From Alcanivorax sp. DP30 (lineage in GTDB: Bacteria > Pseudomonadota > Gammaproteobacteria > Pseudomonadales > Alcanivoracaceae), in assembly GCF_009882945.1 (NCBI RefSeq), contig NZ_WTUY01000002.1, positions 312,927 to 376,926 of the forward strand: a stretch of DNA of 64,000 nt, read 5' to 3'. The notes under the pieces were generated by a model that was not told where the DNA came from, ran no database searches, and saw nothing but the letters and a program-made list of their open reading frames with translations. Below are positions 26,432 through 35,272 of this stretch, in pieces; the stretch's first letter is position 1; each line of letters begins with the position of its first letter. Position numbers and translations under genes: made by a program.

Positions 26432-27526
26432 ATGACCACAGACCTTTTCGATCTGACGCTCAACGAAGAGCAGCGAATAACCCGTGAAAACATGCTGCGT
26501 TTTGTCCGTGAATCGCTGACACCGGCGGCCAGACAGGCCGATGACCAGGCGGCAATGAACAGCGATTTGATCAGTGCGATTCATGACTTCGGTCTGGCAC
26601 TGATGCCGGTACCGGAAGCCCTGGGTGGAGTTGGGCTGCCTCGCTCTCCACTTTCCAACGCGCTGGCCTGCGAGGACCTGGGCACAGGGGATATGTCCCA
26701 TGCTCTGGCTGCCCTGCAGCCTATGGCCGCGGTGAATGCACTGATGGATTTTGGCAGCGAGGAACAGCAGGAGCAGTGGCTCCCCGGGCTGGCATCCGAG
26801 CAATGGCAGGGAGCTGCGGTGGCACTGGTAGAACCGCGGGCAACTTTTGAACCAACGGAACTGCATACTCGCGCTGAGCGTGATGGGGAGAGTTTCACGC
26901 TTACCGGCAGCAAGGGGCTGGTACCCGCTGGTGAATCCTGCCAGTGGTTTCTGGTAGTGGCCGCGACTGCGGATGGTCCGGGCGCCTTTATTGTGCCGGC
27001 CGATGCGCAGGGCCTGACCGTTAGTGCTGAGCCAGCAATGGGGCTGCGCAGCGCCGGACTTTGTTCGCTGGTGCTGGATCAGGTCAAGGTGTCTGCTGAC
27101 CAGCGTCTTCCTCATTTTGACCTGGAACGACTGCTGGGGCTTTCCTGGATTGGTCTGTGCGCCTTGTCAGTGGGCTGCTGTCAATCGGTACTTGATTACG
27201 CGATTCCCTACGTGAAGGAGCGCAAGGCGTTCGGTGAACCCATTGCCTGGCGTCAGTCCGTGGCCTTCATGGTGTCGGACATGGCTATCGAACTGGAGGG
27301 GATGCGCTTGATGATGCTGCGGGCTGCAAGCCGCGCAGAGCAGGGCCTGCCGTTCTACAAGGAGGCGTATCTGGCGCATCTCCAGTGCATGGAAAAGGCC
27401 ATGGCCATTGGCACCAACGGTATTCAGCTATTTGGTGGTGCGGGTTTTGTTCGCGATTACCCGCTGGAGATGTGGTACCGAAATCTGCGCAGTATTGCCG
27501 TGCTTCACGGCAGCCTGATGGTCTGA
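26432..27526 (+). CDS. acyl-CoA dehydrogenase family protein (first of a pair)
   Basis: A 364-residue acyl-CoA dehydrogenase-like flavoprotein. AGAGGAAGC before the ATG at 26432 sets the start. The N-terminal helical, middle beta and C-terminal helical domains are present. The middle-domain signature is unusual: ALVEPRATFEPTE replaces the usual AxTEPxAGSD. The C-terminal Glu of MCAD-type enzymes is replaced (VLHGS at the end), but Glu232 in FDLERLLGL sits where LCAD and isovaleryl-CoA dehydrogenase keep their base. The C-terminus is about ten residues short. It probably works on long or branched acyl-CoA, perhaps with the next gene product as a heteromer. Under the PsrA-type operator. Confidence 0.88.
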   Translation: MTTDLFDLTLNEEQRITRENMLRFVRESLTPAARQADDQAAMNSDLISAIHDFGLALMPVPEALGGVGLPRSPLSNALACEDLGTGDMSHALAALQPMAAVNALMDFGSEEQQEQWLPGLASEQWQGAAVALVEPRATFEPTELHTRAERDGESFTLTGSKGLVPAGESCQWFLVVAATADGPGAFIVPADAQGLTVSAEPAMGLRSAGLCSLVLDQVKVSADQRLPHFDLERLLGLSWIGLCALSVGCCQSVLDYAIPYVKERKAFGEPIAWRQSVAFMVSDMAIELEGMRLMMLRAASRAEQGLPFYKEAYLAHLQCMEKAMAIGTNGIQLFGGAGFVRDYPLEMWYRNLRSIAVLHGSLMV

Positions 27527-27541
27527 GACAAGGAGATAACG

Positions 27542-28738
27542 ATGATTAATCTGGAACTTCCCGAAAAGCTCACCCAGGTTCAGGCCATGGCCCAGCAGCT
27601 GGCCAGTGGCGTGTTTCGACCCATTTCCCGCAAATATGATGCAATCGAGCACTGCGAGACCCCTGAAGAGTTGAAGCCGGTGGCGCAGATGATGGCTTCC
27701 ATGGGCCGTGGCCCAAGAGACAAGGCTGCACCGTCCGATGAAATCAGGAATGGCGCCAACATGATGGGAATCATGGGTGTGGAAGCCATGTGCTGGGGCG
27801 ATGTAGGGCTCATGCTCTCCATCCCCGGTACTGGCCTTGGCAACGCGGCGGTGAGTGCGGTGGGGACCGCTGAGCAGAAGGAAAAATACGGCAAGCTTTA
27901 CTGCGCCATGGCGATCACCGAGCCCGGTGCAGGCTCTGATTCCGCTGCCATCAGCACGACAGCACAGCTGGATGGAGACGAATGGGTGCTAAACGGCGAA
28001 AAGATTTACTGCACCGGCGGACAGCGTTGTGATGCGGTGGTTGTCTGGGCCACCCTGGACAAGAAATTGGGCAAGGCGGCTATCAAGTCATTCATCATTC
28101 CCCGCGATAACCCGGGAATGAGCCTCGTACGAGTGGAAGACAAGATGGGCTTGCGGGTGTCGGATACGGCGGCACTGTCGCTCAACGATTGCCGGATTCC
28201 CAAGGATCATATTCTTGGCTCAGCAGAAATCGCAGACAGCGAAGAAGCGCGCAAGAAGGCGTTCGGTGGTGTCATGCAAACCTTTGACAACACCCGGCCG
28301 CAAGTGGCTGCCATGGCGCTGGGGCTGGCTCGTGCTGCGCTGGAAATTACACGTGAAATTTATGAAAAAGAAGGGGTTAAGGCAAGCTTCTCGAAACTTC
28401 CTTATAGTTTGAGTGCCCGTGAGCTCGAACTTTACAGGCTGGAAGCTGACCTGGAAGCCGCACGATTGATGACCCTCAAGGCGGCGTGGATGGCGGATAA
28501 CGGCCAGCCAAACTCCAAGGAAGCTTCCATGTGCAAAGCGAAGGCCGGGCGTATGGGCAACGATGTGACGCTCAAGTGCGTGGCCCTGTGCGGTGAACTG
28601 GGTTATTCGGAACGAACCCTGCTCGAGAAACTGGCCCGGGATTCCAAGATCATTGATATCTTCGAAGGTACCCAGCAGATCCAGCAGCTCATCGTGGCGC
28701 GGCATCTGCTGGGCCTGTCGTCCAGAGAGTTGAAGTAA
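27542..28738 (+). CDS. acyl-CoA dehydrogenase (second of a pair)
   Basis: A 398-residue acyl-CoA dehydrogenase, full length. The signature AITEPGAGSDSAAIST is near residue 122, and LYRLEADLEAARLM and the C-terminal IFEGTQQIQ follow. Glu375 in that last motif is the MCAD-type catalytic base; the alternative position reads FDNTRPQVAA, so the base is at the C-terminal site only. It starts 15 bp after the preceding acyl-CoA dehydrogenase, which carries its base at the other position. Co-transcription is near certain. The chain-length preference is unknown. AAGGAG is the ribosome site. Confidence 0.93.
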   Translation: MINLELPEKLTQVQAMAQQLASGVFRPISRKYDAIEHCETPEELKPVAQMMASMGRGPRDKAAPSDEIRNGANMMGIMGVEAMCWGDVGLMLSIPGTGLGNAAVSAVGTAEQKEKYGKLYCAMAITEPGAGSDSAAISTTAQLDGDEWVLNGEKIYCTGGQRCDAVVVWATLDKKLGKAAIKSFIIPRDNPGMSLVRVEDKMGLRVSDTAALSLNDCRIPKDHILGSAEIADSEEARKKAFGGVMQTFDNTRPQVAAMALGLARAALEITREIYEKEGVKASFSKLPYSLSARELELYRLEADLEAARLMTLKAAWMADNGQPNSKEASMCKAKAGRMGNDVTLKCVALCGELGYSERTLLEKLARDSKIIDIFEGTQQIQQLIVARHLLGLSSRELK

Positions 28739-28758
28739 CCGGCTAGCAGGTTTGCCGT

Positions 28759-28872
28759 CACGAGAGGCCAGGAAGCGAGTGACGCGTTTCGCGTAGCGAC
28801 AACCTTCGAACAGGCGAGGGTTGTCGCTTTTGACTTTCGAAACTCGTCCCTCGCAACTCGCTTGCTCTCGTG
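28759..28872. repeat. imperfect 114-nt palindrome with heptad arm after the acyl-CoA dehydrogenase operon
   Basis: Outer arms CACGAGAG (28759-28766) and CTCTCGTG (28865-28872), inner perfect stem AGCGACAACC (28795-28804) with GGTTGTCGCT (28819-28828). The right half includes 7-bp units of the NNAACTC kind at 28839-28859. Similar AACTC heptads recur at 35169-35196. The inner hairpin could end transcription of the operon, though it lacks a U-tract beyond TTTT. Confidence 0.65.
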
Positions 28873-29008
28873 CCTCTGTGTCCGGTCAGCAAGCAGGCCC
28901 TCCCATCAACAGTGCTCATTGACTGGCGTTGAGCGGCGCTGGTAAGTCTTTGATTAACCCTTCGTTCCCTTTACCCTCTGCAGTACTTACACGTATGGAG
29001 ACAGCAGT

Positions 29009-29806
29009 ATGCCCAAGAGCCTGGCAGGCAAGGTGGTGTGGATAACCGGGGCGTCCTCGGGTATCGGGGAAGCGGTGGCAAGATCCTGTGCCCGTCGGGG
29101 TGCCAGGCTGGTGTTGTCTGCGCGCCGGGAAGCAGAGCTGGAACGCGTGCGGGAAGGGCTGGTGAACGCTGCAGAGCATTTGATCCTGCCACTGGATCTG
29201 GCCGACAGCGAGGCCATGCCCGCTGCCGTGGCAGCAGTGAAAGGCAAGTTCGGACAGTTGGACCTGGTGGTCCATAACGGCGGCATCTCCCAGCGCTCGC
29301 TGGTAGCAGACACGGATTTGTCTGTGGATCGGCGCATCATGGAAGTGAACTTCTTCGGCACCGTGGCCCTGACCAAGGCCGTACTCCCGCTATTCCGCGC
29401 ACAAGGGGAAGGCCGCTTTGTGGTGGTGACCTCTCTAGTGGGTGAGCTGCCCACGCCGCTGCGCAGCGCTTACAGCGCCAGCAAGCATGCGCTTCATGGT
29501 TTTTTCGAGTCATTACGGGCAGAAGAGTACGACCACGGTATCCGGGTGACGCTGGTGATGCCGGGCTTTATTCGCACCCAGGTGTCGGTTAACGCGCTCA
29601 CTGGCGACGGCTCCGCCCAGGGGAGTATGGATGACGCCCAGGAGGCGGGCATTAGCGCCGATGAATGTGCTGAACGGTTGCTCAAGGCCGTGCAGCAGGG
29701 AAGCGATCAGGTTATCATCGCCGGCCGCGAAAAGGCCGGTGTCTATCTGAAACGCTGGTTTCCCGCACTGTATCGCCGACTGATCCGCAAAATGAAGGTG
29801 ACGTAA
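29009..29806 (+). CDS. short-chain dehydrogenase/reductase
   Basis: A 265-residue classical SDR of the DHRS7-like kind. The cofactor motif [19 protein letters not shown] is at residues 8-26, the structural NNG motif appears as VVHNGG, and the catalytic pair is Tyr155 and Lys159 in [11 protein letters not shown]. The dipeptide GASSGIG followed by basic residues at the next strand (SARREAEL) suggests NADPH. The substrate is not deducible; the C-terminal basic hydrophobic end ([17 protein letters not shown]) may bind membranes. The stop overlaps the ttcA start by one base (TAATG). Confidence 0.88.
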   Translation: MPKSLAGKVVWITGASSGIGEAVARSCARRGARLVLSARREAELERVREGLVNAAEHLILPLDLADSEAMPAAVAAVKGKFGQLDLVVHNGGISQRSLVADTDLSVDRRIMEVNFFGTVALTKAVLPLFRAQGEGRFVVVTSLVGELPTPLRSAYSASKHALHGFFESLRAEEYDHGIRVTLVMPGFIRTQVSVNALTGDGSAQGSMDDAQEAGISADECAERLLKAVQQGSDQVIIAGREKAGVYLKRWFPALYRRLIRKMKVT

Positions 29807-30663
29807 TGTCTCTGGCTGCCCAGGAATCCAAAAAAAGTACCCGCTTCAACAAGCTGCAGAAGAAACTGCGGCGCGAAGTAGGGCGCGCCATTGCTGACTT
29901 CAACATGATCAGCGAAGGCGACAAGGTGATGGTCTGCCTGTCCGGCGGCAAGGATTCCTACACCATGCTGGAGATCCTGCGGAATCTGCAGCATTCGGCC
30001 CCGGTTAACTTTGAGCTGGTGGCGGTGAATCTGGACCAGAAACAGCCCGGTTTTCCTGAGCATGTCCTGCCTGAGTATCTGGAAAGGGAAGGGGTGGCTT
30101 ACCACATTCTGGAAAAGGACACCTATTCCATCGTGAAGGAGAAGGTACCGGAAGGGAAAACCACTTGCGGCCTGTGTTCACGCCTGCGCCGCGGCAGCCT
30201 GTATGGCTTTGCCGAGGAGATCGGCGCTACCAAGATTGCCCTTGGTCATCACCGGGACGACATCGTAGAAACCCTCTTCCTGAACATGTTCTACGGCGGA
30301 AAGATGAAAGCCATGCCGCCCAAGTTGCGCAGCGACGACAACCGCAACATCGTGATTCGCCCGCTGGCGTATTGCCGCGAGAAGGACATCATCGAATTCT
30401 CCGGTTTCAAGGACTTTCCCATCATTCCCTGTAACCTGTGTGGCTCTCAGGAGAACCTGCAGCGCCAGGTGATCAAGGAAATGCTACAGAAATGGGATCG
30501 TGAACAGCCTGGTCGCATCGAGAACATCTTTGCCGCGATGCAGAACATTGCGCCGTCGCAGTTGGCCGATACTCGCCTGTTTGACTTCGAGAATCTTGAG
30601 GATGGTCAGCAGCGTGGCGGGGAGCAGGCACACCGCCTGGATGTGGTCAATCTGTTCGGTTGA
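29806..30663 (+). CDS. ttcA: tRNA 2-thiocytidine(32) synthetase
   Basis: A 285-residue TtcA. The PP-loop [10 protein letters not shown] is at residues 46-55. Two CxxC pairs that ligate the [4Fe-4S] cluster are visible: [10 protein letters not shown] near 122-131 and CNLCGSQEN near 211-219. It makes 2-thiocytidine at tRNA position 32. The conserved [14 protein letters not shown] follows the first Cys pair. It is translationally coupled to the SDR through a TAATG junction. Length matches the family. Confidence 0.96.
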   Translation: MSLAAQESKKSTRFNKLQKKLRREVGRAIADFNMISEGDKVMVCLSGGKDSYTMLEILRNLQHSAPVNFELVAVNLDQKQPGFPEHVLPEYLEREGVAYHILEKDTYSIVKEKVPEGKTTCGLCSRLRRGSLYGFAEEIGATKIALGHHRDDIVETLFLNMFYGGKMKAMPPKLRSDDNRNIVIRPLAYCREKDIIEFSGFKDFPIIPCNLCGSQENLQRQVIKEMLQKWDREQPGRIENIFAAMQNIAPSQLADTRLFDFENLEDGQQRGGEQAHRLDVVNLFG

Positions 30664-30725
30664 TCGCAGACCGCACAGTCACGCTAATTTTTGTGTCTAA
30701 ACATGATTCGCGGCGGCGTTTCGGC

Positions 30726-30731
30726 TAGAAT
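30726..30731 (+). promoter_or_regulatory. candidate -10 of glcB with long structured leader
   Basis: TAGAAT is a good sigma-70 -10, about 180 bp before the glcB ATG. The leader that follows (30738-30909) has several GC-rich inverted repeats, such as GGCCC/GGGCC at 30754-30768. I could not match it to a known riboswitch. Confidence 0.45.
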
Positions 30732-30909
30732 ACCCACCGTTTTTTTCGCGAGAGGCCCGGCTGGGCCGCCTCGCAGCAGTCGTACTTCCCGGGGTTGATG
30801 TGACAGCCCGATCCGCTTCGCTGCTGGGTCGGACAAGCCGGTTACTGCCGGTTTCACGGAAAACGCCGATTTACTGAAGACTTCTCTGGACCAGAAGGGT
30901 AGGAGCATC

Positions 30910-33072
30910 ATGACCGATCGTATTCAGAAGGGTAGCCTCGAAATCGCTGCCGAACTCCATGATCTGGTAGTCAACGAGATTGCGCCGGGTACCGGCGTTG
31001 ACCCGGAACACTTCTGGGCCGAGCTGGAAGCCATCCTCAAGGACCTGGCGCCCAAGAACAAGGCGCTGCTGGAAAAGCGTGAAGCCATTCAGGCTCAGCT
31101 GGACGAGTGGTACAAGGCGCGCAAGGGTCAAACCATCGACATGGCCGAGTACAAGGCATTCCTGGCCGAGATTGGCTACCTGCTCCCGGAAGGCGATGAG
31201 TTCAAAGTCACCACCGAGAATGTGGATGAAGAAATCGCCACCATTGCCGGCCCGCAGCTGGTCGTGCCGGTGAAGAACGCCCGTTTCGCTCTGAACGCGG
31301 CCAACGCCCGCTGGGGCAGCCTGTACGATGCCCTGTACGGCACCGACGTGATTTCCAACGAAGGTGGCGCGGAGAAAGGCGGCGCCTATAACCCGAAGCG
31401 TGGTGCCAAGGTGATTGCCTGGGCTCGCGACTTCCTGGACAACTACTTCCCGCTGGCCTCCGGTTCCCACAAGGACAGCACAGGCTACGCCATTGTTGAC
31501 GGCAAGCTGGTTGTCTCCCTTGGTAGCGAAAAGACCGGCCTGAAAGACGAATCCCAGTTGAAAGGTTTCCTGGGCGACGCCGCTGCACCCACCGGTGTCC
31601 TGGTCAAGCACAACAACCTGCACGCTGAACTGCAATTCGACGCGAGCCACCCCATCGGTGCTGACGATGCAGCCAACATGAAAGACGTGCTGCTGGAATC
31701 TGCCATCACCACCATTCAGGACTGCGAAGACTCCGTTGCCGCCGTTGATGCCGAAGACAAGGTTGAGGTGTACCGCAACTGGGCAGGCCTGATGAAGGGT
31801 GACCTGCAGGAAAGCTTCGAGAAGGGCGGCAAGACTCTGACCCGTTCCATGAACGGTGATCGTGAGTACACCGCACTGGACGGTTCCACCCTGACCCTGC
31901 ACGGCCGCTCCCTGCTGCTGGTCCGTAATGTGGGTCACCTGATGACCAACCCGGCCATCCTCATGAACGGTGAGGAAACCCCGGAAGGCATCATGGACGG
32001 CATGGTCACCGTACTGGCCGCCATGCACGACCTGAAAAAGATCAACAAGCTGAGCAACAGCCGCACCGGTTCCGTCTACATCGTGAAGCCGAAGATGCAT
32101 GGCCCGGAAGAAGTGGCCTTTGCTGTTGAGCTGTTTGGCCGTGTCGAGAAGGCCCTGGGCCTGGCCGACAAGACCCTGAAGATCGGCATCATGGATGAAG
32201 AACGTCGCACCACCGTGAACCTGAAGGAGTGTATCCGTCAGGCCAGCGATCGCGTGATCTTCATCAACACCGGTTTCCTCGACCGTACCGGTGACGAAAT
32301 GCATACCTCCATGGAAGCCGGCCCGTTTGCGCGCAAAGGCGACATGAAGGGCATGGCCTGGATCAAGGCCTACGAAGACTGGAACGTGGATATCGGTCTG
32401 GAATGCGGCCTGCCGGGTCACGCCCAGATTGGTAAAGGCATGTGGGCCATGCCGGACGAGATGGCTCAGATGATGGCCAACAAAGCCGGTCACCCGAACG
32501 CGGGCGCCAACTGTGCCTGGGTGCCGTCTCCGACCGCAGCTACCCTCCACGTGACCCATTACCACGAAGTGAACGTGGCTGAGGTTCAGGCCAAGCTGGC
32601 CAGCCGTGAGCGTGCTTCGCTGGACGACATCCTCACGCTGCCGCTGCTGGATCGCGAGCTGTCTGCCGAGGAAATCCAACAGGAGCTGGACAACAACGCG
32701 CAGGGGATCCTGGGTTACATGGTGCGCTGGATCGACCAGGGCGTGGGCTGCTCCAAGGTACCGGACATCAATGATGTGGGCCTGATGGAAGACCGTGCCA
32801 CCCTGCGTATCTCCAGCCAGCACGTGACCAACTGGTTGCACCACGGCATCACCAACAAAGAGCAGGTGATGGAAACCCTGAAGCGCATGGCCGACGTGGT
32901 TGATCGTCAGAACGCCAATGATCCGCTGTACACGCCCATGGCCAAGAACTTCGACGGTTCCGTTGCCTTCCAGGCAGCCGTTGAGCTGGTGTTCGAAGGC
33001 TGCTCCCAGCCGAGCGGTTACACCGAGCCGGTTCTGCACCGTCGTCGCCGTGAACTGAAAGCAGGCAATTAA
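30910..33072 (+). CDS. glcB: malate synthase G
   Basis: A 720-residue malate synthase G, monomeric class and full length. It condenses glyoxylate with acetyl-CoA to malate. Family landmarks include [56 protein letters not shown] with the catalytic Arg, and the C-terminal [12 protein letters not shown]. In a fatty-acid or alkane consumer it completes the glyoxylate shunt or uses glycolate-derived glyoxylate. GGTAGGAGC precedes the ATG. A 722-residue open frame on the opposite strand is a codon-bias artefact. A heptad array runs over its stop codon. Confidence 0.97.
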   Translation: MTDRIQKGSLEIAAELHDLVVNEIAPGTGVDPEHFWAELEAILKDLAPKNKALLEKREAIQAQLDEWYKARKGQTIDMAEYKAFLAEIGYLLPEGDEFKVTTENVDEEIATIAGPQLVVPVKNARFALNAANARWGSLYDALYGTDVISNEGGAEKGGAYNPKRGAKVIAWARDFLDNYFPLASGSHKDSTGYAIVDGKLVVSLGSEKTGLKDESQLKGFLGDAAAPTGVLVKHNNLHAELQFDASHPIGADDAANMKDVLLESAITTIQDCEDSVAAVDAEDKVEVYRNWAGLMKGDLQESFEKGGKTLTRSMNGDREYTALDGSTLTLHGRSLLLVRNVGHLMTNPAILMNGEETPEGIMDGMVTVLAAMHDLKKINKLSNSRTGSVYIVKPKMHGPEEVAFAVELFGRVEKALGLADKTLKIGIMDEERRTTVNLKECIRQASDRVIFINTGFLDRTGDEMHTSMEAGPFARKGDMKGMAWIKAYEDWNVDIGLECGLPGHAQIGKGMWAMPDEMAQMMANKAGHPNAGANCAWVPSPTAATLHVTHYHEVNVAEVQAKLASRERASLDDILTLPLLDRELSAEEIQQELDNNAQGILGYMVRWIDQGVGCSKVPDINDVGLMEDRATLRISSQHVTNWLHHGITNKEQVMETLKRMADVVDRQNANDPLYTPMAKNFDGSVAFQAAVELVFEGCSQPSGYTEPVLHRRRRELKAGN

Positions 33073-33230
33073 TAATTAGTAGTTAATAATGAATAGCGGC
33101 GCGCTCGCGCGTCGTTGGTTGCCTGAAAGTAAAGAGGCCGGGCCCATCGTTGGGCGCGGCCTCTTGCGTTTAAGAAAAGACCAAAGCTGCTCGCGCAGTT
33201 ATTAATTATTCATTATTAACTATTCATTCA
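33069..33230. repeat. inverted A/T-rich heptad arrays around a hairpin at the glcB 3' end
   Basis: Left array 33069-33096 is four heptads of TTAATAA/TTAGTAG/TGAATAG type; the glcB TAA stop lies inside the first. Right array from about 33197 to 33230 has the inverted units (NANTATT) and covers the stop of the convergent gene at 33220. The hairpin 33133-33164 is between them. The same A/T heptads recur at 50504-50531 and 61303-61330. Confidence 0.8.
33133..33164. terminator. 14-bp stem hairpin between convergent genes
   Basis: AGAGGCCGGGCCCA (33133-33146) pairs with TGGGCGCGGCCTCT (33151-33164), one mismatch, TCGT loop. It is the probable bidirectional terminator for glcB and the secretin-N-like gene, although a strong U-tract is missing. 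Confidence 0.7.
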
Positions 33231-33966
33231 CTTCCACCATCACCTCAATCGGCAAAAACACCGTCTGCCGTGACGTCTGATATTGGCCAATTTCACGCTG
33301 GCTGCCCTGGCTGACGGTATTGATGGCGCCCATCTGTTGCCATTGGCCGGGCTGAAGGCGCAGGGTGCTGCTGGTGTGCTGGGTGGCGGCGATGCCGGGG
33401 CCGCCGGGTTGGTCATGGCGCTGCTGGATCTGCAGGGTAACCGAGCCATCGGTGTTGACCTGGGGCGTGACCTGGATGCCGCGCTCGAGATTGTGCAGCA
33501 CCGTTCCGTAGTCGCCGCCACTCAGCGCCAGCAGGGTGCCTCGATTGATGCCGGCGGGGTAACCACTGAGGGTGCGAATGCGGTAATCATCCTGGCGTTG
33601 CAGGCTTTCCCGTTGCTCCTGCACATGAACCCGGGCGCTAGTCTGGGCGGGCCGGCGGACTATATCGATGCCGGCACCGGAACGGGAGGTCTCGGCGCTG
33701 CCGGCCCGGCGCAGGTAGACGATGACGGAACTCGGTTTGCTGTTCAATTCGCCCAGTACCGATTGCAGCTCATGGAAATTCTGGTCGGTGGTGCGGATGA
33801 TCAGCTTGCCCTGATAGGCATTCACAGTGCCTCCCTCCGGTAGCAGCGGGCCAATCACCGGCACCAGTGCACCGGCATCTGGCCGGGAAATGACATGCAG
33901 GCTCATGTCTTGTGCCGAGGCGTTCAGGCTGCATATCAAAAGCAGGAAAAACAGTGTCCGTCCCAT
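33220..33966 (-). CDS. secreted protein with secretin N-domain-like fold
   Basis: A 248-residue protein with a signal peptide (MGRTLFFLLLICSLNASAQD); AAGGAAACCC before the ATG at 33966 supports this start over one at 33987. Residues 45-90 (NAYQGKLIIRTTDQNFHELQ, VLGELNSKPSSVIVYLR) resemble the N-domain (NolW-like) repeats of type II/III/IV secretins. The rest (LALSGGDYGTVLHNLERGIQ, VTPQVNTDGSVTLQIQQR) looks like the start of a secretin beta domain but stops before the pore. No secretion or pilus genes are adjacent. It may be a stand-alone periplasmic protein. Confidence 0.6.
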   Translation of the reverse strand: MGRTLFFLLLICSLNASAQDMSLHVISRPDAGALVPVIGPLLPEGGTVNAYQGKLIIRTTDQNFHELQSVLGELNSKPSSVIVYLRRAGSAETSRSGAGIDIVRRPAQTSARVHVQEQRESLQRQDDYRIRTLSGYPAGINRGTLLALSGGDYGTVLHNLERGIQVTPQVNTDGSVTLQIQQRHDQPGGPGIAATQHTSSTLRLQPGQWQQMGAINTVSQGSQREIGQYQTSRQTVFLPIEVMVEVNE

Positions 33967-34030
33967 GGGTTTCCTTACAGCAGTCATGACATGGAGTTTG
34001 TCGGATTATGGTGGGAATTCAAATTATTTG

Positions 34031-34166
34031 GTCGGACGTCAGACGTCTGTTGTAAAAATAGAGAAAACCGGTAGCACCGGTTGCCACCAGAATCTGGCAG
34101 GTGCGCAGTTTGCTGATACAAGGCAAGAGGTTGTTGCTCTTGGCGTCTGACGCTCAGGCGTCCGAC
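34031..34166. repeat. inverted heptad arrays flanking a stem-loop
   Basis: Left array 34031-34051 has three units of the GTCNGAC type; right array about 34139-34166 has four in inverted phase (GTCCGAC at 34160-34166). Between them AACCGG (34066-34071) pairs with CCGGTT (34077-34082). The layout matches other elements of the window, with a different heptad. It occupies the divergent space before the TrmB-like gene. Confidence 0.6.
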
Positions 34167-34284
34167 CATCCCGCCTTCACATCAGGCACAGGGGTTTCAG
34201 CGAGCGAAAAGGTGTCTCTCCACCTGCATCCATCCGATCTGACAGGCATAATAGCCGCCCGGTTCCCGAGCGAGAAATCTGCCC

Positions 34285-34953
34285 ATGTATGCCAACAGCC
34301 GAGCGGTTCAGTCTAACCAGGAAGGCGTCCATACGGATCTGGAGAAGGTGGTGGTACGCCATCTGGCTAACCCGTGGCAGGCACCGTTCGCAGATCACGA
34401 CCGGGAGGCTTTTGCACAGGCGAGCCAATGGCGCGCAAAGCAGGGGAGTGAGCGGCCCCTGATGCTGGACAGTGGCTGCGGCACCGGACGGTCTTCCGTA
34501 CATCTGGCGCGTGCCAATCCCCAGGCACTGGTGATTGGCGCGGATCAGTCTGCCGACCGGCTGACAAAAGCGCAGCGTCGCTTCGCCCCGTTACCGGATA
34601 ACCTGCTGTTGCTGCGCAGCGACTGCGCGGGTCTGTGGCGACTGATGGTGGAGGCCGGCTGGCAACTGGCCCGGCATCAGATCCTTTACCCGAACCCCTG
34701 GCCGAAAAGTGCGCACTTGAAACGCCGCTGGCACGGTCACCCGGTCTGGCCGGCGGTGCTGGCGCTGGGCGGCGAGCTGGAGCTGCGCAGCAACTGGCCG
34801 ATCTACCTTCAGGAAGTCCAGGCGGCACTGGCCCTGAGCGGTCATGTGGCCAGCATTGAGGCGTTGCCGGAAGGGCAGGAGCCGGTGACGGACTTTGAGG
34901 AGAAGTATCAGGCGAGTGGGCAGGTTAATTGGCGGTTGTTAGTTGAGCTTTAG
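34285..34953 (+). CDS. TrmB-like SAM-dependent methyltransferase
   Basis: A 222-residue class I methyltransferase of the TrmB (tRNA m7G46) family. The SAM motif is LMLDSGCGTGRSSVHLARA. The guanine-site motif, FPDPWPKKRHNKRR in TrmB, reads LYPNPWPKSAHLKRRW here: the His and Arg are kept but Asp is Asn. The C-terminal TDFEEKY keeps the Thr and Glu. This looks like the divergent TrmB paralogue of pseudomonads and relatives rather than the housekeeping enzyme, so the substrate may be another RNA. The ATG is at 34285. Confidence 0.75.
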   Translation: MYANSRAVQSNQEGVHTDLEKVVVRHLANPWQAPFADHDREAFAQASQWRAKQGSERPLMLDSGCGTGRSSVHLARANPQALVIGADQSADRLTKAQRRFAPLPDNLLLLRSDCAGLWRLMVEAGWQLARHQILYPNPWPKSAHLKRRWHGHPVWPAVLALGGELELRSNWPIYLQEVQAALALSGHVASIEALPEGQEPVTDFEEKYQASGQVNWRLLVEL

Positions 34954-35069
34954 TGAACTGGCGCGGCTGGGCCTGCAAGGTTGGTGGGCGAGACACGGTC
35001 CCGGGTTTGATTTCTGGCGTTAAAAAATCAAGGACGCTGCTCGGTTATCGCAAACCTCTGCTCCAGCTC

Positions 35070-35093
35070 TAGGAGCGCCTGTCGAGGCGCGAA
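35070..35093 (+). repeat. REP-like unit
   Basis: TAGGAGCG followed by a 6-bp stem GCGCCT-GTCG-AGGCGC and ending GAA. It shares the TAGGAG head and CGCGAA tail of the elements at 61412-61562 and of pseudomonad REP sequences. Confidence 0.55.
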
Positions 35094-35168
35094 AGGGCTG
35101 GTCAAACGTGGCGAGTTCCCGGTTGGGAAAGCCCTCCACCGGAGGTGATGGTTTGGCCTTTGCCTTTC

Positions 35169-35196
35169 GAAACTCGATACTCAAAACTCGCAACTC
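35169..35196. repeat. array of four heptads (NNNACTC type)
   Basis: Bases 35169-35196 split into four 7-bp units, each ending ACTC. The preceding TTTC and the units match the array at 28839-28859 after the acyl-CoA dehydrogenases. No clear inverted partner was found here. Confidence 0.65.
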
Positions 35197-35272
35197 ACTT
35201 GCCCGGCTTCGCCTCTCGGTAAACCCCTTTCGCAGCAGAGAGTTCCGCCGCAGCCAGTAGCTCGCCGCTTCC

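Larger units (their letters stand above)
34954..35272. other. 319-bp gene-free stretch with REP-like and heptad sequences
   Basis: No credible gene. It contains a REP-like unit (35070-35093), small inverted repeats such as TTCCC/GGGAA near 35117-35130, and four heptads ending ACTC (35169-35196). Confidence 0.6.

Noticed and set aside
26432-27526. Idea that the first acyl-CoA dehydrogenase is catalytically dead
   Set aside because: The missing C-terminal Glu is balanced by Glu232 at the position used by LCAD and isovaleryl-CoA dehydrogenase, so activity is plausible.
30738-30909. Glycine riboswitch before glcB
   Set aside because: The conserved aptamer segments could not be found; only generic hairpins.
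30871-33039. 722-codon open frame on the minus strand opposite glcB
   Set aside because: It mirrors the codon bias of malate synthase G; its translation is His/Val-rich with no recognisable domain, and glcB is certain.
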